NCBI GenBank assembly: GCA_024401865.1
Contig: JAKSKI010000009.1
Span: forward strand, 1-39,557
Source: Bacteroidales bacterium
GTDB taxonomy: Bacteria > Bacteroidota > Bacteroidia > Bacteroidales > UBA932
Length of the DNA stretch: 39,557 nt
Reading direction: 5' to 3'
Under the pieces are notes generated by a model. It was given only the letters and a program-made list of their open reading frames with translations, searched no databases and had not been told where the DNA came from. Shown here one piece after another: positions 1 through 8,465 of this stretch (positions within the stretch are counted from its first letter, which is position 1; each line of letters begins with the position of its first letter). The position numbers were made by a program, and so were the translations under genes.

Positions 1-30
1 TCCGATTTTCTTTCCAATTAATCCAGGCAT
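1..30 (-). CDS. rplC: Ribosomal protein L3, first 10 codons (gene runs off the left edge)
   Basis: Reading leftwards from an ATG at 30-28, the ten codons in the window translate to MPGLIGKKIG, the characteristic amino terminus of bacterial L3, especially as I recall it from Bacteroidales. L3 is a large-subunit protein that initiates 50S assembly. Only this N-terminal tip is visible, so the rest of the gene and the expected S10/spc operon lie outside the window. Upstream there is a good leftward promoter (85-115) and then divergent cdaA; no rpsJ (S10) coding sequence lies between them, although rpsJ normally precedes rplC. Ten residues is a short match, but the motif is highly specific. Confidence 0.8.
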   Translation of the reverse strand, partial: MPGLIGKKIG

Positions 31-84
31 TGGTTTGTTAATTAATTGTTTATAATTTGAACTTTCCCTGTTTTTAAGGGGGTG

Positions 85-115
85 CAAAATTACAACAAAT
101 TATTTGATTTCCAAA
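85..115 (-). promoter_or_regulatory. Bacteroidota-type promoter for rplC
   Basis: On the minus strand a -7 box TAATTTTG (92-85) fits TAnnTTTG exactly, and a -33 TTTG (115-112) lies 19 nt upstream, within the range known for Bacteroides promoters. Transcription would start near 81, giving a leader of about 50 nt before the L3 start codon at 30. Confidence 0.65.
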
Positions 116-149
116 ACTTTTTGATTAATTGTCCACAAAGCCCCTGCAT

Positions 150-182
150 TTTGCTCGTGGAACGATATTTATGCTAACTTTG
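150..182 (+). promoter_or_regulatory. Bacteroidota-type promoter for cdaA
   Basis: A -33 TTTG (150-153), a 21-nt spacer and a -7 TAACTTTG (175-182) match the Bacteroides consensus. The box ends only 4 nt before the cdaA ATG at 187, so transcription is expected to begin at or within a base or two of the start codon, that is, a leaderless message. Confidence 0.65.
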
Positions 183-186
183 CAGT

Positions 187-981
187 ATGATACACGATAT
201 TCTGGGCATCCTCCATATTTCGTTCGTGGACATTCTGGACATTCTGGTTGTCGCCCTTATCATTTATACGATGTTCAAGTGGCTTCGCGGCTCTTCCGCG
301 ATGAACATCTTTCTGGCCATCATCCTGCTACTTGTCATACGGGTGGTCGCCGTGGCCCTCAACATGAAGATGCTGTCGGCCCTGCTGGGTACGGTGATAG
401 ACGTCGGAGCCGTCGCGCTGGTGGTCATCTTCCAACCGGAGATCAGGCAGTTCCTGTCCAGATTCGGCAGGACGGCGGGTCTGAAACGCAGCCGCAACAT
501 TCTGGACAAGCTGCTCGGCCGCCGCAATGATGTGCTCGAGGACAATGCCATCGAGGAATTGACCGATGCTTGCAGCGAAATGTCCGAAGAGAAGACAGGA
601 GCCCTGATAGTGATTGTAAACAAGGATCCTCTGACAGATGTGGCGGAGACCGGGGACAGAATCGATGCCGACATACGCAAGAGGTTGATAGAGAATATCT
701 TTTTTAAGAATTCTCCTCTGCACGACGGTGCCATGCTGATTGGAGGAGGCCGCATTGTGGCCGCAAGGTGCACCCTCCCCATCACCGACCGCAACGACAT
801 CCCGGCTCACTATGGGATGAGGCACAAGGCAGCCATCGGCCTGACGGAAAGATGCGACGCGAGCGTGATTGTCGTTTCCGAGCAGACCGGCAAGATATCC
901 GTCGTCCGTTTCGGAGAAATCAGGACGGTCGGGAGGAATGACCTAAAACTCTTCCTGAGCGGAGAGGGCAAAGACAAATAA
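187..981 (+). CDS. cdaA: Diadenylate cyclase, membrane-bound CdaA type
   Basis: This 264-aa protein makes the second messenger c-di-AMP from two ATP. Three hydrophobic segments occupy residues about 10-85 (the CdaA membrane anchor). A DAC domain follows at about 105-245 with the DGA motif at 180-182 and an RHKAAIG motif at 212-218. The usual RHR is RHK here, a conservative change at an ATP-binding position. Length and architecture are those of CdaA rather than DisA. The stop codon overlaps the mutS2 start by one base (TAATG), so the two are probably translationally coupled. In other bacteria c-di-AMP controls potassium and osmotic balance and cell-wall homeostasis; that role here is inferred from family. 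Confidence 0.93.
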   Translation: MIHDILGILHISFVDILDILVVALIIYTMFKWLRGSSAMNIFLAIILLLVIRVVAVALNMKMLSALLGTVIDVGAVALVVIFQPEIRQFLSRFGRTAGLKRSRNILDKLLGRRNDVLEDNAIEELTDACSEMSEEKTGALIVIVNKDPLTDVAETGDRIDADIRKRLIENIFFKNSPLHDGAMLIGGGRIVAARCTLPITDRNDIPAHYGMRHKAAIGLTERCDASVIVVSEQTGKISVVRFGEIRTVGRNDLKLFLSGEGKDK

Positions 982-3437
982 TGGACACCAGACTTGAGTC
1001 AAAACTCGGATTCGACAGGATCCGCTCGATAATTTCGGGACACTGCAGCACTGACTATGCAGTGGCCAGGGTGGAGGAGGAGGAATTCTCCACCAATCCC
1101 GAAATCATCCGGCACCGCCTACTTCTGACCGATGAGATGCGACTCATCCTGATGTTCGAGGACTCGTTCCCCACATCGGGATATATAGACGCGCTGGGCT
1201 TCCTCGAGCCTCTGGAGAAGGAAGGCACATCCATCGATGTACTGTCACTGGGCAAGCTCAAGACTCTCATTGACACCACCCGCAAAATCACCAATTTCCT
1301 CAGAAGCATCAAGGACGGCATTTATCCCAACCTCAAGGATCTCTCTGCCCCTATCCTGACCTTCTCCGAAGTGTCGAGGCGCATCGAGAACATCCTTGAC
1401 AAATACGGAGACATCAAGGATTCCGCCTCGGACGAGCTGTTCGGCATACGCCGCAGTCTCCGCGACAAGGAAGCTTCCATCTCCAAGCGGGCGGGAGCCA
1501 TTCTGCGTCAGGCACAGGCCGACGGTATCGCGGACGAAGGGGCCTCGGTGACTATCAGGGACGGCAAATTCCTGATACCTGTCGCCACAGGCAGCAAGAG
1601 GAGACTTCCGGGCTTCGTGTTCGACGAATCGTCCACCGGCAAGACCACCTTCATCGAGCCGGCCGAGATCGTGGAGCTGGAGAATGACGTGCTCGAGCTC
1701 CGGTTTGCCGAGATGAGGGAGATAGAGAAAATCCTCTTCGAATTTACCGAATTCGTACGCCCATACATTCCCGAGCTCAAAGCCTGCGCCGCCTTCATCG
1801 GTGAGGTGGACTTCCTTATGGCCAAGGCGCAGACCGCCCTCGACTTCATAGCGGGCATCCCGGTGATTTCTACCGACAACTGCCTGCGGCTCCGCAAGGC
1901 AAGACATCCTCTTCTCGAAAAAGCCCTCAGGAAGGAGAAGAAGCAGATAGTCCCCCTCAGCGTCACTCTTACCCCGGATAAGCACATCCTTCTCATTTCG
2001 GGTCCCAACGCAGGCGGCAAATCGGTTTGTCTCAAGACCGTGGGCCTGCTCCAGTATATGTTCCAATGGGGTATGCTGACCCCCACCTCCGAGACTTCCG
2101 AATTCCCGATTTTTGACCGCATCCTTGTCAGTATCGGAGATGACCAGTCTCTGGAAAATGATCTGTCGACCTACAGTTCATTCCTTACCGATATGAAGAC
2201 TATGCTGTCCCTGTCCGACAGCAGGACTCTGGTACTGATTGACGAATTCGGATCTGGTACGGAACCGGCGGCGGGCGGCGCAATCGCAGAGGCAATCCTG
2301 AGCGAAATCGACCATCGGGGGGTATATGGTGTCATCACCACCCACTACACCAATCTCAAGTTATACGCCACTTCAGCGCAGACAGGCGTCACCAACGGTG
2401 CCATGCTGTTCGATACGGCCCGCATCGAACCCCTATTCCAACTTGAGCCGGGACTGCCGGGCAATTCGTTCGCCTTTGACCTTGCGCGCAAGCTTGGTCT
2501 TCCCGAATCCATTGTAAAGGATGCGGAAAACCGTGCAGGAGAGGAGTTCGTGGGCATAGAGCGCAATCTGAGGAAGATAGCCCGCAACCGCAGGGCCCTG
2601 GATGAGAGGCTGCAGAAAATCAAGCATACGGACAAGACCCTCGAAAGCTTGACGGAGAGGTACCAGAAGGAACTCGAGGACATCAGGGACCAGAAGAAAA
2701 AGATACTGGACGATGCCCGGAAAGAAGCCGAAGGCATAGTCAAGGATGCCGGCAAACAGGTCGAGAAAACCATCCGTGTCATCAAGGAGACCAAGGCCGA
2801 CAAGGAGAAGACCAAGGCCGCAAGACTTGAACTTCAAGGCTTTATGGATGCCATCGCCCGCAAGAAGACCAGGGACGAATACATAGAGAAGAAGCTCGAG
2901 AAGATCCAGAAGCGCCAGAAGAATGCCCCTGCAGGGCCTCCCGAGGCTCTTGTCAGGAAAGCTGAACCCCTGAAGGTGGGGGAGAAGGTGAGAGTTATTC
3001 AGAGCGGGGTCGTGGGAGAGGTATCCAAGATCTCCAGCAAATCCGTCACCCTCATCATAGGCAGCATATCCAGCACTATGTCCCCTGACAAAGTGGAGAG
3101 AATCTCATCCAACGAATTCAGGGAGGCTGTACGCAAGGACTTCAAGCCGTCATACCAGCGCCAGGATGCAGCCATCACCGAGAGAAGACTGAGTTTCAAG
3201 CCCGAGATAGACCTCCGGGGAGAGCGGCTTGCAGATGCCCTTGACAAGGTGATGCATTTCGCGGATGATGCAATAATGCTCGGTATGGGCAATGTCAGGA
3301 TAATCCACGGCAAGGGCACCGGAGTGCTCCGGGAGGAGATTCAGAAATACCTGCGGACGGTCCCCGGAGTCAAGTCTGTACGGGATGAGGACATAAGACA
3401 GGGTGGTACGGGAGTGACAATCGTCGAATTTGAATGA
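981..3437 (+). CDS. mutS2: MutS2 family ATPase/endonuclease
   Basis: 818 aa, near the usual MutS2 length. MutS2 lacks the mismatch-recognition domain of MutS. It acts in recombination suppression or, as shown in Bacillus, in rescue of collided ribosomes. A Walker A motif (GPNAGGKS) lies near residue 340 and a Walker B motif (LVLIDEFGSG) near 417. A long charged coiled coil covers about 520-650, followed by a KOW-like basic segment. A C-terminal Smr nuclease domain begins near 742 with DLRG and HGKGTG motifs. All expected domains are intact. The gene starts inside the cdaA stop codon and is followed after 3 nt by yraN, so the three form one plus-strand unit. Confidence 0.95.
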   Translation: MDTRLESKLGFDRIRSIISGHCSTDYAVARVEEEEFSTNPEIIRHRLLLTDEMRLILMFEDSFPTSGYIDALGFLEPLEKEGTSIDVLSLGKLKTLIDTTRKITNFLRSIKDGIYPNLKDLSAPILTFSEVSRRIENILDKYGDIKDSASDELFGIRRSLRDKEASISKRAGAILRQAQADGIADEGASVTIRDGKFLIPVATGSKRRLPGFVFDESSTGKTTFIEPAEIVELENDVLELRFAEMREIEKILFEFTEFVRPYIPELKACAAFIGEVDFLMAKAQTALDFIAGIPVISTDNCLRLRKARHPLLEKALRKEKKQIVPLSVTLTPDKHILLISGPNAGGKSVCLKTVGLLQYMFQWGMLTPTSETSEFPIFDRILVSIGDDQSLENDLSTYSSFLTDMKTMLSLSDSRTLVLIDEFGSGTEPAAGGAIAEAILSEIDHRGVYGVITTHYTNLKLYATSAQTGVTNGAMLFDTARIEPLFQLEPGLPGNSFAFDLARKLGLPESIVKDAENRAGEEFVGIERNLRKIARNRRALDERLQKIKHTDKTLESLTERYQKELEDIRDQKKKILDDARKEAEGIVKDAGKQVEKTIRVIKETKADKEKTKAARLELQGFMDAIARKKTRDEYIEKKLEKIQKRQKNAPAGPPEALVRKAEPLKVGEKVRVIQSGVVGEVSKISSKSVTLIIGSISSTMSPDKVERISSNEFREAVRKDFKPSYQRQDAAITERRLSFKPEIDLRGERLADALDKVMHFADDAIMLGMGNVRIIHGKGTGVLREEIQKYLRTVPGVKSVRDEDIRQGGTGVTIVEFE

Positions 3438-3440
3438 AAT

Positions 3441-3821
3441 ATGAAGGCTGACAGGAGGCAGACGGGCAGACGGGGAGAAGATGAGGCCTGCAGATATCTT
3501 TCAGAACTGGGATTTTCAATCGTTGCGCGCAACTGGCGCGGAGGCAGAACCGAGCTGGACATTATCTGTCTGGCTCCTGACGGATTGCATTTCGTGGAGG
3601 TGAAGAGCCGCACCGCACCCGTCCAGGCACCCCCGGAAGTCAACGTCAACTATACCAAGCAAAGGCATATCGTGGATGCCGCCAGACGCTTTCTGGCCAC
3701 AACAGGCAGAGGCAGATTTGCGGGGAAAGAAATCTTCTTCGATGTGGTGTCCATAGTGTTTGACGGACCCGAGACTCACATCGAATACTTCCCCGCCGCC
3801 TTTATTCCAATATATTGTTAA
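3441..3821 (+). CDS. yraN: UPF0102/YraN family nuclease-like protein
   Basis: 126 aa, the normal size for YraN. The family has a restriction-endonuclease-like fold and is widely conserved, but its cellular role is not well established. The GRxGED start motif (residues 10-14), TELD (37-40) and FVEVKSR (51-57) supply the D40/E53/K55 set expected of a PD-(D/E)xK active site. It lies 3 nt after mutS2. Its last 20 bases overlap the end of a convergent minus-strand hydrolase gene, so there is no intergenic terminator. Confidence 0.88.
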   Translation: MKADRRQTGRRGEDEACRYLSELGFSIVARNWRGGRTELDIICLAPDGLHFVEVKSRTAPVQAPPEVNVNYTKQRHIVDAARRFLATTGRGRFAGKEIFFDVVSIVFDGPETHIEYFPAAFIPIYC

Positions 3822-4749
3822 CGAAGGCACGCACGCGGGCGGTGTATTCAGCGGTATGGGAGGGGAAGGACCTGGAATGCGCGGCTCCGGGCACTATCCA
3901 CAGTTCTTTGTAGCCGAGGGTCTTGGCATCAAAATTTCTGAAAGCCATCCATACCGGGACGAGATTATCGGCATCTCCGTGTATAAAGAGCATCGGCTTG
4001 GAGCACTTGGCTAGCTGGGACGTGCTGGAAGCTTCGTGCAGGTTCAGACCATACCGTCTTTCGAAGCACTTCTCCGCCCTGGCGACAAAACGGGCATCCT
4101 TGTGAAGATATCTGTCGGAGGCAAATATCAGTTCCTCCCACGCAGAAGTGTAACCGCAATCCTCCACAAAGCCCTTTACATAAACGGGGGTATCCTCTCC
4201 GCTGGCCATCATCACCGTGGCCGCACCCATCGACACTCCGTGGAACACCTGAGCCGTGTCCCCGAACATACGGTGAGCCTGCTCCGACCACGCGAGCATA
4301 TCAAACCTGTCCTCCCAGCCCATCTGCACGTGGTCCCCTTCGCTGTAACCGTGATGCCGGAGAGACGGAGACAGGACATTGAATCCAAGAGAGTCCCTGT
4401 ACATCCGTACAATGGGCATTACGTTCTCCGGCCCGGCTGTGTATCCGTGCTGTACTATTGCCGTCCGGGGAGATTTCTGCTCCGCATATACAATCACGGC
4501 GTGGAGTCTGACACCGTCTTTCATCATAAAGGTATCCTTCATCACGCCCGCGGCCCTGAGTGAATCCGCCCAGGGCATTATTCCCGGGACAATCCCCTCC
4601 CATTTGGTGCGGTTCTCCTCCCTCTGCCTCTCAATCTTGGCTTCGGAACGATTGTCCCCGGCGCCGATGCCCACCAGAATGGAAGCGCAGGAAGACAGGG
4701 TCGAGGCAAGGGCCGCAACCGTCAAGATATGTCTGATCAGTGACATCAT
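3802..4749 (-). CDS. Alpha/beta hydrolase, predicted lipoprotein
   Basis: 315 aa. A hydrophobic N-terminus ends in a lipobox-like LSSC with Cys21, suggesting export and lipid anchoring. The hydrolase fold has an HGYTAG oxyanion segment (101-106), nucleophile elbow GVSMGA with Ser173, acid Asp259 (HGDAD) and base His291. This resembles the BAAT/DPPIV-like alpha/beta hydrolase group often seen in Bacteroidota envelopes. The substrate (ester, amide or peptide) cannot be read from sequence. It is the last gene of the 13-gene minus-strand run; its start overlaps the thrA-like stop by 4 nt (ATGA). Its 3' end overlaps yraN on the opposite strand by 20 bp. Confidence 0.82.
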   Translation of the reverse strand: MMSLIRHILTVAALASTLSSCASILVGIGAGDNRSEAKIERQREENRTKWEGIVPGIMPWADSLRAAGVMKDTFMMKDGVRLHAVIVYAEQKSPRTAIVQHGYTAGPENVMPIVRMYRDSLGFNVLSPSLRHHGYSEGDHVQMGWEDRFDMLAWSEQAHRMFGDTAQVFHGVSMGAATVMMASGEDTPVYVKGFVEDCGYTSAWEELIFASDRYLHKDARFVARAEKCFERRYGLNLHEASSTSQLAKCSKPMLFIHGDADNLVPVWMAFRNFDAKTLGYKELWIVPGAAHSRSFPSHTAEYTARVRAFVNNILE

Positions 4750-6872
4750 ACTCCGAGAATATCGCCTATGATACCTGTCGCAGCGAACAAAGCGCCCTCT
4801 CCCGCTCCCTTGAGCACCATCGGTGATGAATTGATGTCACTGCGTATAGAGATGACATTCTCAGTACCGCTGATCCAGTAGAAGGGGCTGTCGATACCCA
4901 CAAGCTGCATCCTGATGGATGCCTTGAATCCGAGGGGAGACCTGGCATCCCTGGTCAGGGAAGCGACGAATCTCTGCCTCTGCCCAAGGTCGTCCAGTTC
5001 CTTTTCGCGGGCGATGAATTCGGGCTCGTCATCTTCCAGCTTACGATAGAATTCGTCCAGAGAGCAGTCGAAGAATTCCTTCCCGAGCATAGGCTTGATC
5101 TCGACGTCCTTCTCCTCCAGAGGCACACCTGCCTCGCGTGCCAGAATCAGGAGCTTCCTCAGGGCATCCTGTCCTCCTAGGTCCATCCTCGGGTCCTGCT
5201 CCGTAAGTCCCGCCTGTTGCGCCTTGCGGAGCAGAGTGGCGAAACTCTCGGTATTGGCTCCGTCATAACCTGTGATGATATTGTTCATGGTACAGGAGAT
5301 GACGGCCTCGATGGATTGCAGCGAGTCGGCGTTCACGACAGTGCCGGACAGGGATTCCAGCATCGGAATGGCCGCTCCGACCGTAGTGTCGTATCTGAAG
5401 GAGACGCCATTGTCCAGAGCTTCGGACTTCAATGACGCATATTTGGCATAAGGTATCGCAAGAGCCCTGCGGTTGGAAGTGACAACATTTATCCCGTTAC
5501 GGAAGAATGTTCCGTAGGCCTCATACAGAGTCTCGCTGTCGGAGCAGTCCACAAACACCGCACCTCTGGACGCGCTCTCGACAACGGCGTCACGGAAGTT
5601 CCTGTCGGATATGCCCTCCTTGAGTCTGGAGGCCACTTCTGTGGGTCTGATACCTTCCCTGTCTATCACATAACGCCTGCTGTCGGCTATTCCTACTATG
5701 CGTATTGACCTTCCGGTCGTGTCGGCGACCCTTGCCCGGCTGCTCTCTATCAACTTCACGAGAGCCTTGCCTACTGCTCCGAAACCGGCGATGTATATGT
5801 CAGTCACGTTCGTGGTCTTCTGCTCGAAGAATTCCCTGTGAATTGCTTCAAGCGCCTCTCTCTCCTGCTCCTTGTGGACCTTGACACGGATGCTCCCGTC
5901 TTCCTCTCCCATTTCTGTCACCTGTACACCGGCCTTCTTGAGGACGGTAGAGGCCCTTTCCTGCCCGATCACGACTTTGGGCTTCCCTTCACCGACAATG
6001 TGAATGACAGATTCGTCCCCCTGGCTCATAGACGCCACTCCAGTCCAGGCAGCGACACCGGACTCTCCCTTGTCACTGATTACGGTTCCCGGGTTCGAGG
6101 GATCGAAAGTGTTGCGTATGTTGATTGCTATGCCGGCATCCATCGCCGGTGCCACGGTAGGAGGATAAAGTACCTTGGCGCCATAGTTGGCAAGGTCGAG
6201 CGCCGCCTTGTAGGATATGTTGGGTATGGTCCTGGCCGAGGGGACGTCCTTGGGATTGGTGGTCATTATACCAGGTACATCCGTCCATATCTCAAGCCCG
6301 GAAGCCTTGCTCCCTGCAGCGTAGATGGCCGCGCTATAATCCGATCCGCCCCTGCCCAGAGTGCACACCAGACCTTCCCTGTCAGTGCAGATGAATCCCG
6401 GAGCCACAAACACGTTCACTTCCGGATGGGAGTCCACCATTGCCATTATGTAGGGATATGACAACTTCTCGATGACTCTGCCGTTCTCCGCCCTGATAAG
6501 GGACCTGGAATCTATCCACAGTGTATTCAATCCGTCACAGGCCAGCTTCGCCGCTATTATCCGGGTGGAGAATATCTCTCCGTACGCCTCCCTGTATGGG
6601 GTGTCCGGGCCGATTGCGGCGAATTCGCTGCGGCATTCCTCAAGAGCAGCTTCCCTTTCCGCTCCTGTAAACAGACGGCGGATGATTGCCTCGTGGCGCG
6701 AAAGGAGTGCCGGTGTGGGCCCTTCGTTTATGAGAATGTCCGTGCATCCTTTGATTGCGGAGCACACGAGTATGACCCTGTCACGCATCGCCACATTGCT
6801 GACGATGTCGAGGACTTTGGAGATATTTGTGGCGTCCGCCACCGAGGAGCCGCCGAATTTCAGAACTTGCAT
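4746..6872 (-). CDS. thrA: Aspartokinase/homoserine dehydrogenase fusion with shortened regulatory linker
   Basis: 708 aa from the ATG at 6872, where the protein begins MQVLKFGGSS; the frame remains open for 39 more codons, but this start fits the family best. The aspartokinase domain (1 to about 270) has KFGGSS, GRGGSD (173-178) and the WTDVPG region and looks intact. The homoserine dehydrogenase domain (about 357-708) has GFGAVG (363-368) and the conserved E-DPR-DL-GQDA-RK segment near 558-573. Only about 80 residues (276-355) lie between them, room for one ACT unit instead of the usual two; E. coli ThrA is 820 aa. The dehydrogenase has SNRRALA where NKK is usual (467-469) and SCTMNN where SGTLNY is usual (526-531). 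It sits 29 nt after dapA in a lysine/diaminopimelate operon. Aspartokinase activity is likely; dehydrogenase activity is uncertain. Confidence 0.88.
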   Translation of the reverse strand: MQVLKFGGSSVADATNISKVLDIVSNVAMRDRVILVCSAIKGCTDILINEGPTPALLSRHEAIIRRLFTGAEREAALEECRSEFAAIGPDTPYREAYGEIFSTRIIAAKLACDGLNTLWIDSRSLIRAENGRVIEKLSYPYIMAMVDSHPEVNVFVAPGFICTDREGLVCTLGRGGSDYSAAIYAAGSKASGLEIWTDVPGIMTTNPKDVPSARTIPNISYKAALDLANYGAKVLYPPTVAPAMDAGIAINIRNTFDPSNPGTVISDKGESGVAAWTGVASMSQGDESVIHIVGEGKPKVVIGQERASTVLKKAGVQVTEMGEEDGSIRVKVHKEQEREALEAIHREFFEQKTTNVTDIYIAGFGAVGKALVKLIESSRARVADTTGRSIRIVGIADSRRYVIDREGIRPTEVASRLKEGISDRNFRDAVVESASRGAVFVDCSDSETLYEAYGTFFRNGINVVTSNRRALAIPYAKYASLKSEALDNGVSFRYDTTVGAAIPMLESLSGTVVNADSLQSIEAVISCTMNNIITGYDGANTESFATLLRKAQQAGLTEQDPRMDLGGQDALRKLLILAREAGVPLEEKDVEIKPMLGKEFFDCSLDEFYRKLEDDEPEFIAREKELDDLGQRQRFVASLTRDARSPLGFKASIRMQLVGIDSPFYWISGTENVISIRSDINSSPMVLKGAGEGALFAATGIIGDILGV

Positions 6873-6901
6873 ATCCTGTCTGTTTCCAAATTCAAGAAGC
6901 C

Positions 6902-7798
6902 TTACCGTATTTTGGACAGCAATTCTTCCATTATCGATTTTGTCTTCCGGGTCGCTTCCGTAAGAGGCAGCCGCATTTCGGCCGAGCACAGACCCAGTTC
7001 CGCCAGACCCGCCTTGACGGGAATGGGATTGCTCTCGATGAAGCAGGCCTTGAAGAGGGGGCTAAGGCTGGCATTGATGTCGGATGCACACATCCAGTCA
7101 GAGTCGAAATCCGCCTTGGATGATGCCGCAAGGGCGCATCTGCACATCTTCGACACTTTGTCAGGCACAAGATTGGATGCTACCGATATCACCCCGGATG
7201 CTCCGTACCTCATCATTTCGAGTGTAAGGTCGTCGTCTCCGCTCAGCACGTCAAAACCCTCCGGAGCTCCGGCAAGAATCTCCCTTATCTGGTCCATACG
7301 CCCGCTGGCTTCCTTGACGGCAACGATGTTGCCGACATCGCAGGCAAGTCTGAGACAGGTCCCGGCACTCATATTGACACCCGTACGGCCGGGCACGTTA
7401 TAGAGTATCACCGGCTTGGATGTTGAAGACGCTATCTCCTTGAAATACCGGCACATCCCTTCCTGTGTGGGCTTGTTGTAGAAAGGCACCACCACAAGCC
7501 AGGCATCCACACCGCAGGACTCCAGCAGAGACATGTTCGACAAAGTGGAAGCAACCGAATTGGAGCCGCATCCCACAACGACGGGTCTGCCGGCGGAATG
7601 TGCATTGGTAATCTGCAACAATTCCACCTTCTCCTCCGGAGACAGGGCCGGCGTCTCGGACGTGGTGGCCAGAGCAACCAGGAAATCCACCCCGGAACTG
7701 ACCTGGCGGTCAACCAGGGAAGCGTAGGCCCGGGTATCCACCCTGCCTTCCCTGAACGGAGTCACCAGTGCTGTCCCACAGCCTTTGAATCTTATCAT
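6902..7798 (-). CDS. dapA: 4-hydroxy-tetrahydrodipicolinate synthase
   Basis: 298 aa, full length. It condenses pyruvate with aspartate semialdehyde, the first committed step to diaminopimelate and lysine. The Schiff-base lysine is Lys162 (VAVKEASG) and the catalytic tyrosine Tyr133 (LYNVPGRTG). The substrate loop reads ATTSET (44-49) where the classic form is GTTGES; the two threonines are kept. It starts 1 nt after dapB ends and is followed after 29 nt by the aspartokinase fusion, so its substrate supply is encoded next door (asd is not in the window). Confidence 0.94.
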   Translation of the reverse strand: MIRFKGCGTALVTPFREGRVDTRAYASLVDRQVSSGVDFLVALATTSETPALSPEEKVELLQITNAHSAGRPVVVGCGSNSVASTLSNMSLLESCGVDAWLVVVPFYNKPTQEGMCRYFKEIASSTSKPVILYNVPGRTGVNMSAGTCLRLACDVGNIVAVKEASGRMDQIREILAGAPEGFDVLSGDDDLTLEMMRYGASGVISVASNLVPDKVSKMCRCALAASSKADFDSDWMCASDINASLSPLFKACFIESNPIPVKAGLAELGLCSAEMRLPLTEATRKTKSIMEELLSKIR

Positions 7799-7799
7799 A

Positions 7800-8465
7800 T
7801 CACTTGAGTATGAGTTCCTTGAATGTATGCACTCCCTTCAGACCCTCTGTCATCTCTGCCGCCACTACAGCCCCTTCTGCAAAACCTTCCCTGGAGAAGG
7901 CTTCGTGGGAGATTTTTATCTTGTCCACCTCGGACTTGAACTTGACAACGTGGGTGCCGGGGACCTCACCGATCCGAAGGGACGTGATGTCGGGTCTTAC
8001 ACCCAGAGACCCCTCTACTATGGTTGCCATAGTCTTGGCCGTACCGCTGGGAGCATCCTTCTTGTGTATGTGATGGGTCTCCTCTATATGCGGGACGTAT
8101 CCGTGATCGGACAGCACGGACCCCACCTTCTCCAATGCGGCGAAAACGGCATTGACGCCAATGCTGAAATTGGAGGAATATATCATCGGGGTACCTGTCG
8201 AGAAGAAAGCGGAGACAACGTCTCCGAGTATGTCGTCCCAGCCCGTAGTACCAATAACTGCGGCTTTGAAATTCTCCGCTATGAACTTGTAGTTGGACCT
8301 GAAAGCCTCAGGCGTGGTGAAATCGATGCATACGCATTCCTTTGCCACGGAAGGGTCCACCGAACTTATGTCCTCACTGGCCAGAACGAGTTCGTGTCCG
8401 CGGCTGAGGAGCGCGTTCTCGACCATATGGCCCATCTTGCCGTATCCGCTGATGATTACTTTCAT
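7800..8465 (-). CDS. dapB: 4-hydroxy-tetrahydrodipicolinate reductase
   Basis: 221 aa, shorter than the 273 aa of E. coli; other Bacteroidota DapB proteins are also shortish as I recall. It reduces the DapA product to tetrahydrodipicolinate with NAD(P)H. The N-terminal nucleotide-binding motif is SGYGKMG, followed by IGTTGW (71-76). The signature HHIHKKDAPSGTA at 131-143 includes the catalytic histidines and lysine. Its start codon overlaps the ddh stop by one base (TAATG). It passes product to Ddh, encoded immediately upstream. Confidence 0.94.
   Translation of the reverse strand: MKVIISGYGKMGHMVENALLSRGHELVLASEDISSVDPSVAKECVCIDFTTPEAFRSNYKFIAENFKAAVIGTTGWDDILGDVVSAFFSTGTPMIYSSNFSIGVNAVFAALEKVGSVLSDHGYVPHIEETHHIHKKDAPSGTAKTMATIVEGSLGVRPDITSLRIGEVPGTHVVKFKSEVDKIKISHEAFSREGFAEGAVVAAEMTEGLKGVHTFKELILK

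Larger units (their letters stand above)
31..186. other. AT-rich divergent intergenic region rplC/cdaA
   Basis: These 156 nt are visibly AT-rich and hold no convincing ORF. They contain two back-to-back promoter candidates, leftward for rplC and rightward for cdaA. The predicted rplC leader (about 81 down to 31) begins with a small potential hairpin, CCCT/AGGG around a seven-base loop. It is too weak to call a regulatory element. Confidence 0.7.

Noticed and set aside
60-84. Short hairpin in the predicted rplC leader as a ribosomal-protein autoregulatory element
   Set aside because: The stem is only 4 bp with a seven-base loop; no known L3/L4-type leader structure could be recognised.
6873-6901. 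A near-consensus TGAATTTG box before the aspartokinase fusion as an internal promoter
   Set aside because: One mismatch at a conserved position and no -33 element; the 29-nt gap is too weak a reason to split the operon.
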